A stretch of DNA of 63,859 bases from Fidelibacterota bacterium (GTDB taxonomy: Bacteria; Fidelibacterota; UBA8477; JABMPR01). A model generated the notes under the pieces. That model was not told where the DNA came from and made no database searches. It was given only the letters and a program-made list of their open reading frames with translations. Within the stretch, counting starts at the first letter, position 1, and each line of letters begins with the position of its first letter. Below, one piece after another: positions 55,853-63,859 of this stretch. The stretch lies in contig JABIFG010000355.1 in assembly GCA_018650795.1 (NCBI GenBank), forward strand, positions 1 to 63,859, in the 5' to 3' direction. A program made the translations under genes and the position numbers.

Positions 55853-56021
55853 CGTAAGATATAATTGTTTAAGGGTCATTCATCAAGCATAAACATGACC
55901 ATATATATCACTATTGGAAAAGACCTTTATCTCCACTGTGTTCTCTTAGTAAATATTGTTACTCTAAATTATTTAGTTTACAACTCGTCAGGACTGATCA
56001 TATTTAGAGCGAATAACAAAT

Positions 56022-58265
56022 ATGAAAAAAAATATGTCAGAGTATCAGGTCAAAAATCCCACCGCGCAACACCAATATCAATTTGATGTTGAAGGAATGA
56101 GTTGTGCTGCCTGTGTCGCCAATGTTGAAACTGCCATCAAACAATTACCCGGTGTTCAGGAAGTCTCGGTTAATCTAGCCACTGAATCGGCCACGGTTAC
56201 AAGTCTAGAGTCTATTCCTATTAAAAAATTCACCCGGGTTGTTTCTAAAATGGGATACAAGTTGGAACCCCAGGGTTCATCTTCATTGGTTCATAGACAA
56301 CAACGCGCCATTGCAAGTTGGAAACGCCTACTCGTCATTCAGGCAATCTTCGGCATTCCTCTTCTAGTATATGCTATGCTAGAGATGATTCTGGAATTGG
56401 ACCTGCTTTCAACTTCCAATAACATCCTGGTCCAATTGACCCTGGCTACCATTCTCATTATCAGCGGGTTTGGATATTATCAGCGGGGATTCAAGCATTT
56501 AATTATGCTTGTTCCCAATATGGATACACTGGTTGCCCTCGGAACTGGCTCAGCTTACATCTATTCTCTAATTTCAGCTCTGAACCTTCAATTCGGGTGG
56601 GAAGTAGATGGTTTCCAGACCCTCTACTTTGAAGCAGCGGGGACCATATTGCTCTTCATAACTTTTGGGAAATGGTTGGAATCTGTAGCGAGGGGCAAAA
56701 CGACTGAGGCACTCACCGGTCTCATGGAGCAAATGCCAACGGAGGCAGAAGTGAAAAGGGATGGTGCCTGGGCAACCCTTCCAATGAGCGATGTTAAAAG
56801 TGGCGATGAGATCAGGGTCAAACCCCATTCTAAGATTCCCGTCGATGGTGTCGTTATTGAAGGTGCCAGTAATGTGGACGAGTCCTCGATCAGCGGCGAA
56901 TCACTCCCTGTTGAAAAACTTCGGGGTAGCAAAGTGATCGGAGCCAGTCTTAATCTACAGACTACACTGATTCTACGTGCTGAAAAGATCGGTCGCGACT
57001 CCATGTTTGGTCAAATCATTGATCTGGTTGAAAAAGCTCAGATGCGTAAACCAAAAATCCAAAAACTGGTGGATAAGATCGCTGCCATATTTGTCCCCGT
57101 TGTCTTAAGCCTGGCCATCTTGAGCGGGATCACCTGGTTCGCCCTTGGATTCGGATTGACTTTCGCCATTAATGTCATGATCTCAGTATTGATTATTGCC
57201 TGCCCCTGCGCTCTGGGCCTGGCTACGCCTACAGCTCTCGTGGTTGGTAGTGGCATTGCTGCCAGGGGTGGTATTTTATTCAAATCAGCAGATGCCTTCC
57301 AATTGTTGAGTAAGGTTGACATCATGGTTTTTGATAAAACCGGAACCATTACTGAATCAAAATCTCAACTTATTGAAAAATTTCCCCAGGACGATCTGAG
57401 TTATTTGGGTATCGCCATGGGGCTTGAACAATTCAGCCAGCATCCACTGGCAGAAACACTCATAGATTACGGTAATCATCACTCCATTAAACCGGCTGAT
57501 ATGTCCGATGTTCGAGAAGTAGCTGGTTTCGGTCTGGAAGGACACAAAGATGGTAGTGTATATCGCATCAGAAAAATTGACCAAGCTGATGCCTTGCCAG
57601 AAGATTTTACAAAAACCTTGCGTGGCTATTATGAAAAGGGATATATCGTCTCAGGCGTTTTCAGTGAAACCTCAATCATGGGCTTGATGGCATTCTCTGA
57701 CACCATTAAAACCGAGAGTTCAGCTGTTGTTAATGCGTTGACTAAAAAAGGTATTCAATCTTTCCTCCTCACTGGAGATAAAGAGCAGGCGGCTAAACAT
57801 GTAGCCCATGAAACTGGTATTCAAAATTTTAGATCAGAAGTTCTCCCCGCTGATAAACATGACCATATCAATACACTGAAAGCTGGGGGGAAAACTGTGG
57901 GCATGCTGGGAGATGGTATCAATGATGCACCTGCACTGGTTGCAGCAGATATTGGCTTATCTTTTGGAGGAGGTACAGATATCGCTGTGAATGCGGCTGA
58001 TGTAATTTTCCTCAACAATTCTCTGAGCAATCTTGTATTTGGACACAGAATTGCCCAGGCAACTATCTCAAAAATTCACCAAAACCTTTTTTGGGCATTT
58101 ATATATAACCTGGCTGGTATCCCCATTGCCATGGGTCTGCTCTACCCGTTTACCGGCACACTCCTGAATCCCATGTTTGCGGGCATGGCTATGGCATTTT
58201 CATCAGTGTCCGTGGTCACCAATACCTTATTGCTACGCAGTAAGAAATATTTTCAAGAGATATAA
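56022..58265 (+). CDS. copA: Copper-exporting P-type ATPase
   Basis: Pumps Cu(I) out of the cytoplasm. One N-terminal HMA domain with GMSCAACVANVE (about residues 29-40) is followed by eight-helix P1B architecture: phosphatase-domain GESLPVEK, CPC at 394 in IACPCALGLATPT, phosphorylation Asp438 in DKTGT, HP motif in QHPLAET, and GDGINDAP. The intramembrane CPC and the Cys pair support Cu(I)/Ag(I). Length 747 is normal. A second in-frame ATG lies at 56034. It is about 28 kb from the CusCBA island, and no CueR-type regulator is beside it. A shared terminator follows. Confidence 0.95.
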   Translation: MKKNMSEYQVKNPTAQHQYQFDVEGMSCAACVANVETAIKQLPGVQEVSVNLATESATVTSLESIPIKKFTRVVSKMGYKLEPQGSSSLVHRQQRAIASWKRLLVIQAIFGIPLLVYAMLEMILELDLLSTSNNILVQLTLATILIISGFGYYQRGFKHLIMLVPNMDTLVALGTGSAYIYSLISALNLQFGWEVDGFQTLYFEAAGTILLFITFGKWLESVARGKTTEALTGLMEQMPTEAEVKRDGAWATLPMSDVKSGDEIRVKPHSKIPVDGVVIEGASNVDESSISGESLPVEKLRGSKVIGASLNLQTTLILRAEKIGRDSMFGQIIDLVEKAQMRKPKIQKLVDKIAAIFVPVVLSLAILSGITWFALGFGLTFAINVMISVLIIACPCALGLATPTALVVGSGIAARGGILFKSADAFQLLSKVDIMVFDKTGTITESKSQLIEKFPQDDLSYLGIAMGLEQFSQHPLAETLIDYGNHHSIKPADMSDVREVAGFGLEGHKDGSVYRIRKIDQADALPEDFTKTLRGYYEKGYIVSGVFSETSIMGLMAFSDTIKTESSAVVNALTKKGIQSFLLTGDKEQAAKHVAHETGIQNFRSEVLPADKHDHINTLKAGGKTVGMLGDGINDAPALVAADIGLSFGGGTDIAVNAADVIFLNNSLSNLVFGHRIAQATISKIHQNLFWAFIYNLAGIPIAMGLLYPFTGTLLNPMFAGMAMAFSSVSVVTNTLLLRSKKYFQEI

Positions 58266-58293
58266 AAAAAGGGTCCTCTCGGACCCTTTTTTT
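58264..58293. terminator. Bidirectional terminator between copA and the DUF3467 gene
   Basis: AAAAAAAGGGTCC pairs perfectly with GGACCCTTTTTTT around TCTC. It overlaps the last bases of the copA stop codon and lies 21 bases from the end of the convergent DUF3467 gene. Confidence 0.92.
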
Positions 58294-58313
58294 CAAACAT
58301 TTTTATGTGATAC

Positions 58314-58631
58314 CTAGTTAGGCATATTTCCCGTCTTAGGGGGCATTCCTGGAAAAGCCATAGGATCAGGCATTCTGATCTCACCATGCTCAGTTTCGTA
58401 TTTGCTGATGTTTTGCTCCAGGGCTCTCAATAAGGCTTTAGTATGACTGGGCGTCATGATGATACGGGATTGAACATTGGCCTTGGGAGAACCGGGCATA
58501 ACTCTTACAAAATCCATTACAAATTCAGCTGCAGAATGAGTGATTATTGCCAGATTGGCATATTCCCCATCAGCTACTTTCTCATTTACCTGAATCTGTA
58601 TTTGCTGTGCTGGTTTATTTTTAGAATCCAT
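58314..58631 (-). CDS. DUF3467-family protein
   Basis: A 105-residue cytoplasmic protein. It contains ADGEYANLAIITHSAAEFVMDFVRVMPGSPKANVQSRIIMTPSHTKALLRAL, the conserved pattern of DUF3467, whose function is unknown to me. The C-terminus is Met/Pro-rich (MPDPMAFPGMPPKTGNMPN). It is 30 bases downstream of the zinc-ribbon gene on the same strand and could be cotranscribed with it. The terminator at 58264-58293 ends the unit. Confidence 0.85.
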   Translation of the reverse strand: MDSKNKPAQQIQIQVNEKVADGEYANLAIITHSAAEFVMDFVRVMPGSPKANVQSRIIMTPSHTKALLRALEQNISKYETEHGEIRMPDPMAFPGMPPKTGNMPN

Positions 58632-58661
58632 AAATGATCCTTCGCGTCGCGTCGCTTTTGC

Positions 58662-59003
58662 TTATGAGTCCCAGGTTTTGTTTGAGGAGAGATTAGGGTT
58701 GTCTTCACCCCATTCTTCCTCTGTATGATCTGGATCTTTATCCCAATCAATTTCAGCTGCTTGAGTATCGGGTAAATCCTGATCATCAAAGCCAGATTCT
58801 TCAAACCTCAGGTATTCGTCACCGTAAACAGATTCATCGAAAAAATCGATATCCTGTACAATTTCCGAGACCATAAGGAATTCCAAAAAATCCATGTATT
58901 TTTTATTTTTTAGATTTGTTGCGCAGTGTGGACAGATGAGAGTTTTAGCTAATCTCTCTTCTGAAAGTTCTTCGCCACAATTCGGGCATACAATATCTTC
59001 CAT
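58662..59003 (-). CDS. Zinc-ribbon protein with acidic tail
   Basis: A protein of about 113 residues beginning at ATG 59003, where GAGGG lies four bases upstream. A longer in-frame start at 59177 would overlap the divergent DksA-like gene and adds no recognisable domain. MEDIVCPNCGEELSEERLAKTLICPHCATNL shows two CxxC knuckles of a zinc ribbon. The rest is very acidic (many D and E residues), ending in NPNLSSNKTWDS. Function unknown; ribosome- or nucleic-acid-associated roles are common for such ribbons. It precedes the DUF3467 gene. Confidence 0.7.
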   Translation of the reverse strand: MEDIVCPNCGEELSEERLAKTLICPHCATNLKNKKYMDFLEFLMVSEIVQDIDFFDESVYGDEYLRFEESGFDDQDLPDTQAAEIDWDKDPDHTEEEWGEDNPNLSSNKTWDS

Positions 59004-59170
59004 TATACCCTCACTTTCAATATTTTGATTAATAGCCGGTTCATAAAAGCGCGCAAATGTAGTCGGGGACATAGGGGGTGCCAAGAGGTTTTTTAATGCG
59101 CGTAATTTGCTAGGAAAATCATGCTCAGACGATATATTGCAACAATTAAGGCAATATTTAAAGGGAAATA

Positions 59171-59566
59171 ATGGCACTAAAAAAGTACAACAAAACCACC
59201 CTTAAGAAGTTCAGAGAACTGCTTATGGATGAGCGTAATCGAATCGCTGAGGACTTGGAATATCAGAAAAGTGAACTCAACAAAACGATTACTGAAGGTG
59301 CTGGTGAATTATCCTCTGCTACTTACCACATGGCTGACGTTGGGACTGATATGGCGGAAAGAGAAAAGACCAGTCTATTTGCTCATCGCCAGGCAAAATA
59401 TCTAAGTGATGTTGATGAAGCTATCGGACGTGTCGATAAAGGAACCTACGGTGTGTGTATCATATGTGGGGAATTAATCGAAGAAGGTCGTCTGTTGGCA
59501 GCACCCATCGCCAAGTATCATGTACCTTGTAAAGAGACACAGAATCAGCGCAACCACAATCAGTAA
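59171..59566 (+). CDS. TraR/DksA-family zinc-finger protein
   Basis: A 131-residue coiled-coil and zinc-finger protein of the DksA type, which binds RNA polymerase's secondary channel. The coiled-coil spans about residues 8-85 with an acidic tip region (HMADVGTDMAEREKTS). The finger reads CIICGELIEEGRLLAAP then YHVPC, so the third ligand Cys is His (CxxC...HxxC). This occurs in some family members. The start has AAGGGA just upstream. It is divergent from the zinc-ribbon gene. It could be a stress or growth-rate regulator, but no target is evident. Confidence 0.85.
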   Translation: MALKKYNKTTLKKFRELLMDERNRIAEDLEYQKSELNKTITEGAGELSSATYHMADVGTDMAEREKTSLFAHRQAKYLSDVDEAIGRVDKGTYGVCIICGELIEEGRLLAAPIAKYHVPCKETQNQRNHNQ

Positions 59567-59584
59567 GTGCGTTAAATCACCTCG

Positions 59585-60073
59585 TTACTTCATTTCTAGC
59601 AACGCAATCAGATTTAAAATATTTTTTTCATAGAATCCACTCTCACTCTGGGAGTAGATAACATTCAGGTCTGACTTCTCGTCACCAAATCCGATTTTCA
59701 GAGAAATATTTAACTGCTTAATCAATTTCATGAGACGATCATTCGGTACTGGTTCTAGCTGAAGCAGAATATCTGGATTAAAAGCAACGATGCTATTCTG
59801 AATCCGCATTCTTTCGTCTGCGTTGGGGTCGTAATTCATGTTAAAGTAGTGATGTTGAACATTTACTGCGAGCTCTTCACTCGAATCTGGAACTAAAAGC
59901 ATGTACTCGAAACGCTCGGGTAAGTTGTACATGCGTTGCAGAGTATATCGAGCAATTCTGAGCCAGGCAACTTGCTGTGGATAAACAATGGCAATACGCT
60001 GAATATTCTGGAATCTTTCCTGAAAACTGTATGGAGTTTCTGCAATAACTTGCTTTGATTTTAGTAGTCTCAT
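59585..60073 (-). CDS. Hypothetical protein, resembles a short glycosyltransferase-9-like domain
   Basis: A 162-residue soluble protein. IQRIAIVYPQQVAWLRIARYTLQ and FEYMLLVPDSSEELAVNVQHHYF suggest a Rossmann-like beta-alpha pattern, and NPDILLQLEPVPNDRLMKLIKQLNISLKIGFG continues it, ending in FYEKNILNLIALLEMK. The layout is reminiscent of heptosyltransferase-type folds, but the second domain and known catalytic residues are absent, so I do not assign a function. It is convergent with the DksA-like gene and divergent from the M23 peptidase gene, and stands alone. Its upstream gap of 110 bases is unremarkable. Confidence 0.55.
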   Translation of the reverse strand: MRLLKSKQVIAETPYSFQERFQNIQRIAIVYPQQVAWLRIARYTLQRMYNLPERFEYMLLVPDSSEELAVNVQHHYFNMNYDPNADERMRIQNSIVAFNPDILLQLEPVPNDRLMKLIKQLNISLKIGFGDEKSDLNVIYSQSESGFYEKNILNLIALLEMK

Positions 60074-60184
60074 CAGATCAGTGATTTAACTGAAATCGCC
60101 TTCAGAATCAATGACCTATTTATTAATTCCAGTCCCCTCTGAATAATCATTGCATCGTCTTAAAGAAAATTGAATTTATGCACC

Positions 60185-62308
60185 ATGTTTCGTACCATCC
60201 TTTCTATACTACTTTTGAGTTCTCTTCTGTTGGGTCAGAACTATCGCTGGCCAATCCGAGCCTCCCAAAGTCTATCAGCCACCTTTTCAGAATATCGCTC
60301 TGGTCATCTCCATGCAGGCATAGATATAAAAACCTGGGGAGAAATGGAAGTACCCTGCCTGGCAATAGCAGATGGATACATCGAGCACATTGCTGTGGGC
60401 TACAATGGTTATGGTAGGGGACTATGGCTCAGATTGAACGATGGAAGTCTTGCTGTTTATGGTCATCTCGAACAGTTCAACCCCCTGATTGAGAACCTGA
60501 TTAGAACAGAACAATTGAAGAATGAGAAATATTCCTTACATCTGAGATTCACCCCGGACCAACACCCGGTAAAAGCCGGATCTGTAATCGGGTATAGCGG
60601 CACCTCTGGAACCGAGCATCCACACTTACACTTTGAAATTCGGGACACGCTGGGTCAGATTCACAATCCTCAGTTTTTCTACCCGGAAATTAAAGATCAC
60701 AAAGCCCCAATTCTGGATGAAATCATGCTCATTCCTGTTGGGACAGATAGTCGTATAAACGGCAGTCTTTACCCAGTTGTTTTTGACATGCAGAAAGAGG
60801 TCAAAACTGTATCGGCAACAGGACCATTTCGCGTGGCGCTTAATACCCATGATCGAGCTAATGGTACTTATAATAAATACAATATTTATCGGGCTGAGAT
60901 CAGAGTGAATGATTCACTTGTTTATGAGAGAGAATTTGATCGGGTGGCCAGACGACTTACCGATGATGTAGACAAAGTCTACCCCGGAGTAAAGGGCAAA
61001 CGTGGCTGGCGATTCATGTCCATGTTTAACACGGATATGAGTGAAGCAGCTCCCTTTGCACCTGAATCTATGAGCGGAATTATTTCCCCGGCAGGTTTGT
61101 CAGAATTGCAAATCAAGGTGTCAGATATTTACGGTAACAAAGTGAACAAGAATCTCATTTTCCACGAACAGGTATCGGCTAATTGGGAACTCAAGCATAT
61201 TGATGAAAAGGTTATCATCACGCGACATTTTTCTGAAAATGGCTATGAGAACATCCAATTCTATACTGGCCATAATTCCTATCTCCCCATTTCAGAAACC
61301 ATGTATAGAATGACGTCCACCTCCTGGGTCTTAGGGACACAGGACCTCAGTTCCGGTGTTCGAGCTTTAGGAGCTGCTGGTGGGAAAATCAAATGGATTA
61401 TACCACCCCAAAACCAGGGAGATCCTGAACTGGATTATCGGTGGAAAAGAAAGCAGAATGGATTCGTACTGCAGGTTAACAGCATTGCCCCATACGTTTT
61501 CCCACTTACATATTCGCTGACAACCAATACCCATCAATTCTCCGGAGAATTGATTCAAACCACTCCCACAGGTGTAGAATCTTCAATTATCCCTCTTGAT
61601 CTGGCTGCTCTCGCCAAGAGCATTGAATTCTTATCTGGTTCACTAGTTGTCGGCTCCCTCCCTCTTGACCCAATGGAACCTATTGCAAGAGGACAGCATC
61701 AGATATTCAAACTGGATATAATTGGTGCAGAATTATCAGTACAAAATACAAGTGATTCAGAACTGTATATTAAAATCGATACATCAGTTGCTGTGTTCAA
61801 CCATAAACCTGCAATTGGAATCAATATCAAGCTGCTAAAAACCCAGGAGAACCAATTTTCTGGACGCTTATCTTTCTCAAAGCATCGTCATGATTCCACA
61901 TTTGCCATTTTCTCCCCTGGAAAAAAGAAAGCCTGGGACCGCCAAATATCCCCTGATTCATCTGAACAATTTGAAATAAATATTAAGGAGGGTGGTTCAT
62001 TCTTCCTGCTCAGAGATAATACTCCACCTGTTATCAAACCTCTCAAGTCATATGCAAGTGTTCGACGGGGAGAACGACTGGTATTCAAAATCAAAGATAA
62101 CACTGGAGTCATTGCTTACCCGAGGACCGGAATTAAAGCCACCCTGGATGGTGCCCTCTTTTTTCCCGATTATAATCCCCTCAGACATGAGCTCTCATTT
62201 CATATTCCAAAAAGATTAGGGACTGGGCAGCATATTATTGAATTTTCCCTGAGAGATAGCTCTGGCAATGTGGCAGAGTTTAAGCATCAACTCTATGTGA
62301 AATCCTGA
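60185..62308 (+). CDS. Secreted M23-family metallopeptidase
   Basis: A 707-residue exported peptidase, probably cleaving peptidoglycan cross-links. I start at ATG 60185 (signal MFRTILSILLLSSLLLGQ); a TTG five codons earlier is the alternative. The zinc site is complete: His43 and Asp47 in HAGID, and His147 and His149 in HPHLHFE. The following ~550 residues are beta-rich, with an Ig-like end (GQHIIEFSLRDSSGNVAEF). This long C-terminal extension is larger than in classic lysostaphin-type enzymes. It is the first of a tight run with rhomboid and cytidine deaminase. Confidence 0.85.
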   Translation: MFRTILSILLLSSLLLGQNYRWPIRASQSLSATFSEYRSGHLHAGIDIKTWGEMEVPCLAIADGYIEHIAVGYNGYGRGLWLRLNDGSLAVYGHLEQFNPLIENLIRTEQLKNEKYSLHLRFTPDQHPVKAGSVIGYSGTSGTEHPHLHFEIRDTLGQIHNPQFFYPEIKDHKAPILDEIMLIPVGTDSRINGSLYPVVFDMQKEVKTVSATGPFRVALNTHDRANGTYNKYNIYRAEIRVNDSLVYEREFDRVARRLTDDVDKVYPGVKGKRGWRFMSMFNTDMSEAAPFAPESMSGIISPAGLSELQIKVSDIYGNKVNKNLIFHEQVSANWELKHIDEKVIITRHFSENGYENIQFYTGHNSYLPISETMYRMTSTSWVLGTQDLSSGVRALGAAGGKIKWIIPPQNQGDPELDYRWKRKQNGFVLQVNSIAPYVFPLTYSLTTNTHQFSGELIQTTPTGVESSIIPLDLAALAKSIEFLSGSLVVGSLPLDPMEPIARGQHQIFKLDIIGAELSVQNTSDSELYIKIDTSVAVFNHKPAIGINIKLLKTQENQFSGRLSFSKHRHDSTFAIFSPGKKKAWDRQISPDSSEQFEINIKEGGSFFLLRDNTPPVIKPLKSYASVRRGERLVFKIKDNTGVIAYPRTGIKATLDGALFFPDYNPLRHELSFHIPKRLGTGQHIIEFSLRDSSGNVAEFKHQLYVKS

Positions 62309-62309
62309 T

Positions 62310-62948
62310 ATGTTCATTCCAATCAAGGATACGAATCCGGCCTTACGCAAACCTCTGGTCACCTATGGTCTCATCATTATCAATGTGCTGTTTTATCTAC
62401 TGGAATACATCTATAGCTTTGAGGGTTTTGTCTTCTCTAAAGACTTGTTTTTGGCTCATCCGTTTCAGGCCTTCCCCAGTCTCATTACACATCAATTTCT
62501 CCACGGCAGCTGGAGCCATTTAATTTTTAACATGCTCTTCCTGTACATATTTGGTGATAATATGGAAGGCTCACTGGGACGACGATTCTATCTATTTTTT
62601 TACCTCAGTTGTGGGGCTGGCGCTGCATTATTTGAAGTCTACCTTGATCCATATTTTGGTGCCACCAGTCCTGGTCTGCTCATTGGAGCATCTGGCTCTA
62701 TCTCAGGTGTATTGGCCGCCTATGCCCTCCGATACCCCAGGGCCAAAATTCTGACCTGGACACTGTTTGTTCTCTTTCTGAAAATCCGAGCAGCCTGGTT
62801 CATAGGAATCTGGATAGCGACACAATTTTTATTCGAAATACTGACACCTCAGGATGCTACTGCTTATATTGCACACATCGGTGGATTTGTTATTGGACTA
62901 GTCATTTACAGTATTTATCACAAATATCGACTAAGCAGGAATTCATAA
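62310..62948 (+). CDS. Rhomboid-family intramembrane serine protease
   Basis: A 212-residue integral membrane protease of about six helices. The catalytic dyad is Ser128 in GASGSISG and His189 in AHIGGF, and the membrane HGSWSHLIFNMLFL motif is present. Rhomboids cut substrates inside the membrane; no substrate is evident. It begins one base after the M23 gene stop and its TAA overlaps the next ATG as TAATG, so the three genes are coupled. Confidence 0.92.
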   Translation: MFIPIKDTNPALRKPLVTYGLIIINVLFYLLEYIYSFEGFVFSKDLFLAHPFQAFPSLITHQFLHGSWSHLIFNMLFLYIFGDNMEGSLGRRFYLFFYLSCGAGAALFEVYLDPYFGATSPGLLIGASGSISGVLAAYALRYPRAKILTWTLFVLFLKIRAAWFIGIWIATQFLFEILTPQDATAYIAHIGGFVIGLVIYSIYHKYRLSRNS

Positions 62949-63334
62949 TGCGAAGTAAACTTATTGAGGCCGCCACTAACGCTCGAAAAAACGCTTATGC
63001 GATTTATTCAAATTTTCACGTTGGGGCAGCAGTAGAGACATCAAGTGGGAAAATATTCCAGGGCTGTAATGTGGAAAATGCCAGTTATGGTCTTACCATT
63101 TGCGCAGAGCGCACCGCCCTCGTTTCAGCAATAGCAGCAGGTGAAAACACCTTCACACATCTGGTGGTCGCCACAGAAAATGGGGTCAGCCCCTGTGGTG
63201 CCTGTCGTCAGGTTATTTGGGAATTATGTGGAGATATCCCGATTACATTGGTCGATGAAACCGGAGCCTGTCAAGAAACAAGCGCTTCAAAATTATTGCC
63301 CCACGCTTTCGGTCAACAGGATTTGGACTCATAA
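62948..63334 (+). CDS. cdd: Cytidine deaminase
   Basis: Deaminates cytidine and deoxycytidine in pyrimidine salvage. The 128-residue homotetrameric-type form carries the zinc ligands CAERTA and [11 protein letters not shown], with the catalytic Glu in [20 protein letters not shown] matches the family closely. It shares one base with the rhomboid stop and is followed 40 bases later by thymidine kinase, another salvage enzyme. Confidence 0.95.
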   Translation: MRSKLIEAATNARKNAYAIYSNFHVGAAVETSSGKIFQGCNVENASYGLTICAERTALVSAIAAGENTFTHLVVATENGVSPCGACRQVIWELCGDIPITLVDETGACQETSASKLLPHAFGQQDLDS

Positions 63335-63374
63335 GAGTCGGATTCAAACAAAATATTCAGGAGATAGTCAAGCT

Positions 63375-63859
63375 ATGGAGCACCTAACGCCCCATCACAG
63401 CGGTTGGATTGAAGTCATCACCGGCTCAATGTTCAGCGGGAAAACTGAAGAGCTTATTCGAAGACTCAGACGAGCTCAGATAGCTCGCCAACATGTCGCT
63501 ATTTTTAAACCTGATATTGATAATCGATTTAGTGAGGATCATATTGTTTCACATAGTCAACAACAGCTGGAGTCAACCAGGGTAAAGACGGCTAAAGATA
63601 TACTACCTCTGGCAAAGCACGTTCAAGTTGTTGGTATTGATGAAGCTCAATTTTTCGATGACGAGATTGTTGAGGTTTGCCAAATTCTGGCAAAGCAGAA
63701 AAAACGTGTGATCGTTGCAGGTCTGGAAAAGGATTATAAAGCCAAGGCATTTGGTCCCATGCCCGAACTCATTATTGATGCAGAATATGTAACTAAAAAT
63801 CTAGCCATATGTGTTATCTGTGGTAACCCTGCAGGTTTCACCCAGCGTTTAAGCAATAC
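63375..63859 (+). CDS. tdk: Thymidine kinase, 3' truncated at window end
   Basis: Phosphorylates thymidine to dTMP. The gene is open to the window end with 161 whole codons. The P-loop is [14 protein letters not shown], the Walker [10 protein letters not shown], and the family lasso region [17 protein letters not shown] (Glu where most have Asp). The first CxxC of the zinc site is CVIC. The ATG at 63375 has GGAG 11 bases upstream. It belongs with cdd in pyrimidine salvage. The C-terminal end lies outside the window. Confidence 0.95.
   Translation, partial: MEHLTPHHSGWIEVITGSMFSGKTEELIRRLRRAQIARQHVAIFKPDIDNRFSEDHIVSHSQQQLESTRVKTAKDILPLAKHVQVVGIDEAQFFDDEIVEVCQILAKQKKRVIVAGLEKDYKAKAFGPMPELIIDAEYVTKNLAICVICGNPAGFTQRLSN

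Noticed and set aside
59004..59177. Longer N-terminus of the zinc-ribbon protein
   Set aside because: It would overlap the start of the divergent DksA-like gene and lacks a ribosome site, whereas ATG 59003 has GAGGG.

Overview
The window is a gene-dense bacterial chromosome segment. Several large exported proteins end in a FlgD-like 'NPFNP' sorting domain of the type-IX-secretion style. A PorV-like barrel, a TonB-dependent receptor and CusCBA efflux show a Gram-negative cell. Small families such as DUF6122 and DUF3467 and the general gene mix suggest the FCB group, most like Candidatus Marinimicrobia (Neomarinimicrobiota) or a close relative. The lineage call is inference from protein style, not from a marker gene.

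Layout. 1-6.7 kb (+): truncated glucose-6-phosphate isomerase, EVE-domain protein, flavin reductase plus membrane Fe-S oxidoreductase, KamA-family radical SAM enzyme, FN3 lipoprotein. 6.7-11.9 kb (-): ornithine carbamoyltransferase, HslVU protease, HflKC. 12-17 kb: rhodanese/MauE pair, stand-alone acyltransferase, tRNA-Lys(UUU), small orphans, and a TPR protein ending in two Fis-like helix-turn-helix segments. 17-19 kb: fused DppD-DppF-type ATPase. 19-27.6 kb (-): copper/silver island (metal-binding lipoprotein, CopZ-like carrier, CusABC, Cys-rich exported protein). A CopA ATPase lies at 56 kb.

27.9-52.6 kb (-) is a continuous alpha-glucan acquisition locus. It holds three GH13 enzymes, an amylo-1,6-glucosidase-like GH133 enzyme, an E-set/esterase, a MalG permease, and a MalE-MalF protein in which binding protein and permease are one polypeptide. 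It also holds a TonB-dependent receptor, a 1290-residue sorted exoprotein, a PorV-like barrel and a glycan-binding-like sorted protein. No SusD homologue and no MalK are seen. I infer that surface enzymes and binding proteins cut and capture starch-like polymers, the TonB receptor imports oligosaccharides, periplasmic lipoproteins trim them, and MalEF-MalG takes up maltodextrin with an ATPase encoded elsewhere.

52.6-63.9 kb: selenophosphate synthetase selD whose active-site residue is encoded by an in-frame UGA followed by a bacterial SECIS-like hairpin, so the real gene starts about 280 bases upstream of the longest open frame. Then come a convergent pair of CxxCH proteins (outer-membrane barrel and cytochrome lipoprotein), copA, DUF3467, a zinc ribbon, a DksA/TraR protein, and an M23 peptidase-rhomboid-cytidine deaminase-thymidine kinase run truncated at the window end.

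The most notable items are the selenocysteine SelD, the MalE-MalF fusion inside a SusD-less glucan locus, a perfect 12-copy heptanucleotide array covering the stop codon of that fusion, and the TPR/tandem-Fis regulator. No CRISPR array, insertion sequence or prophage was seen.
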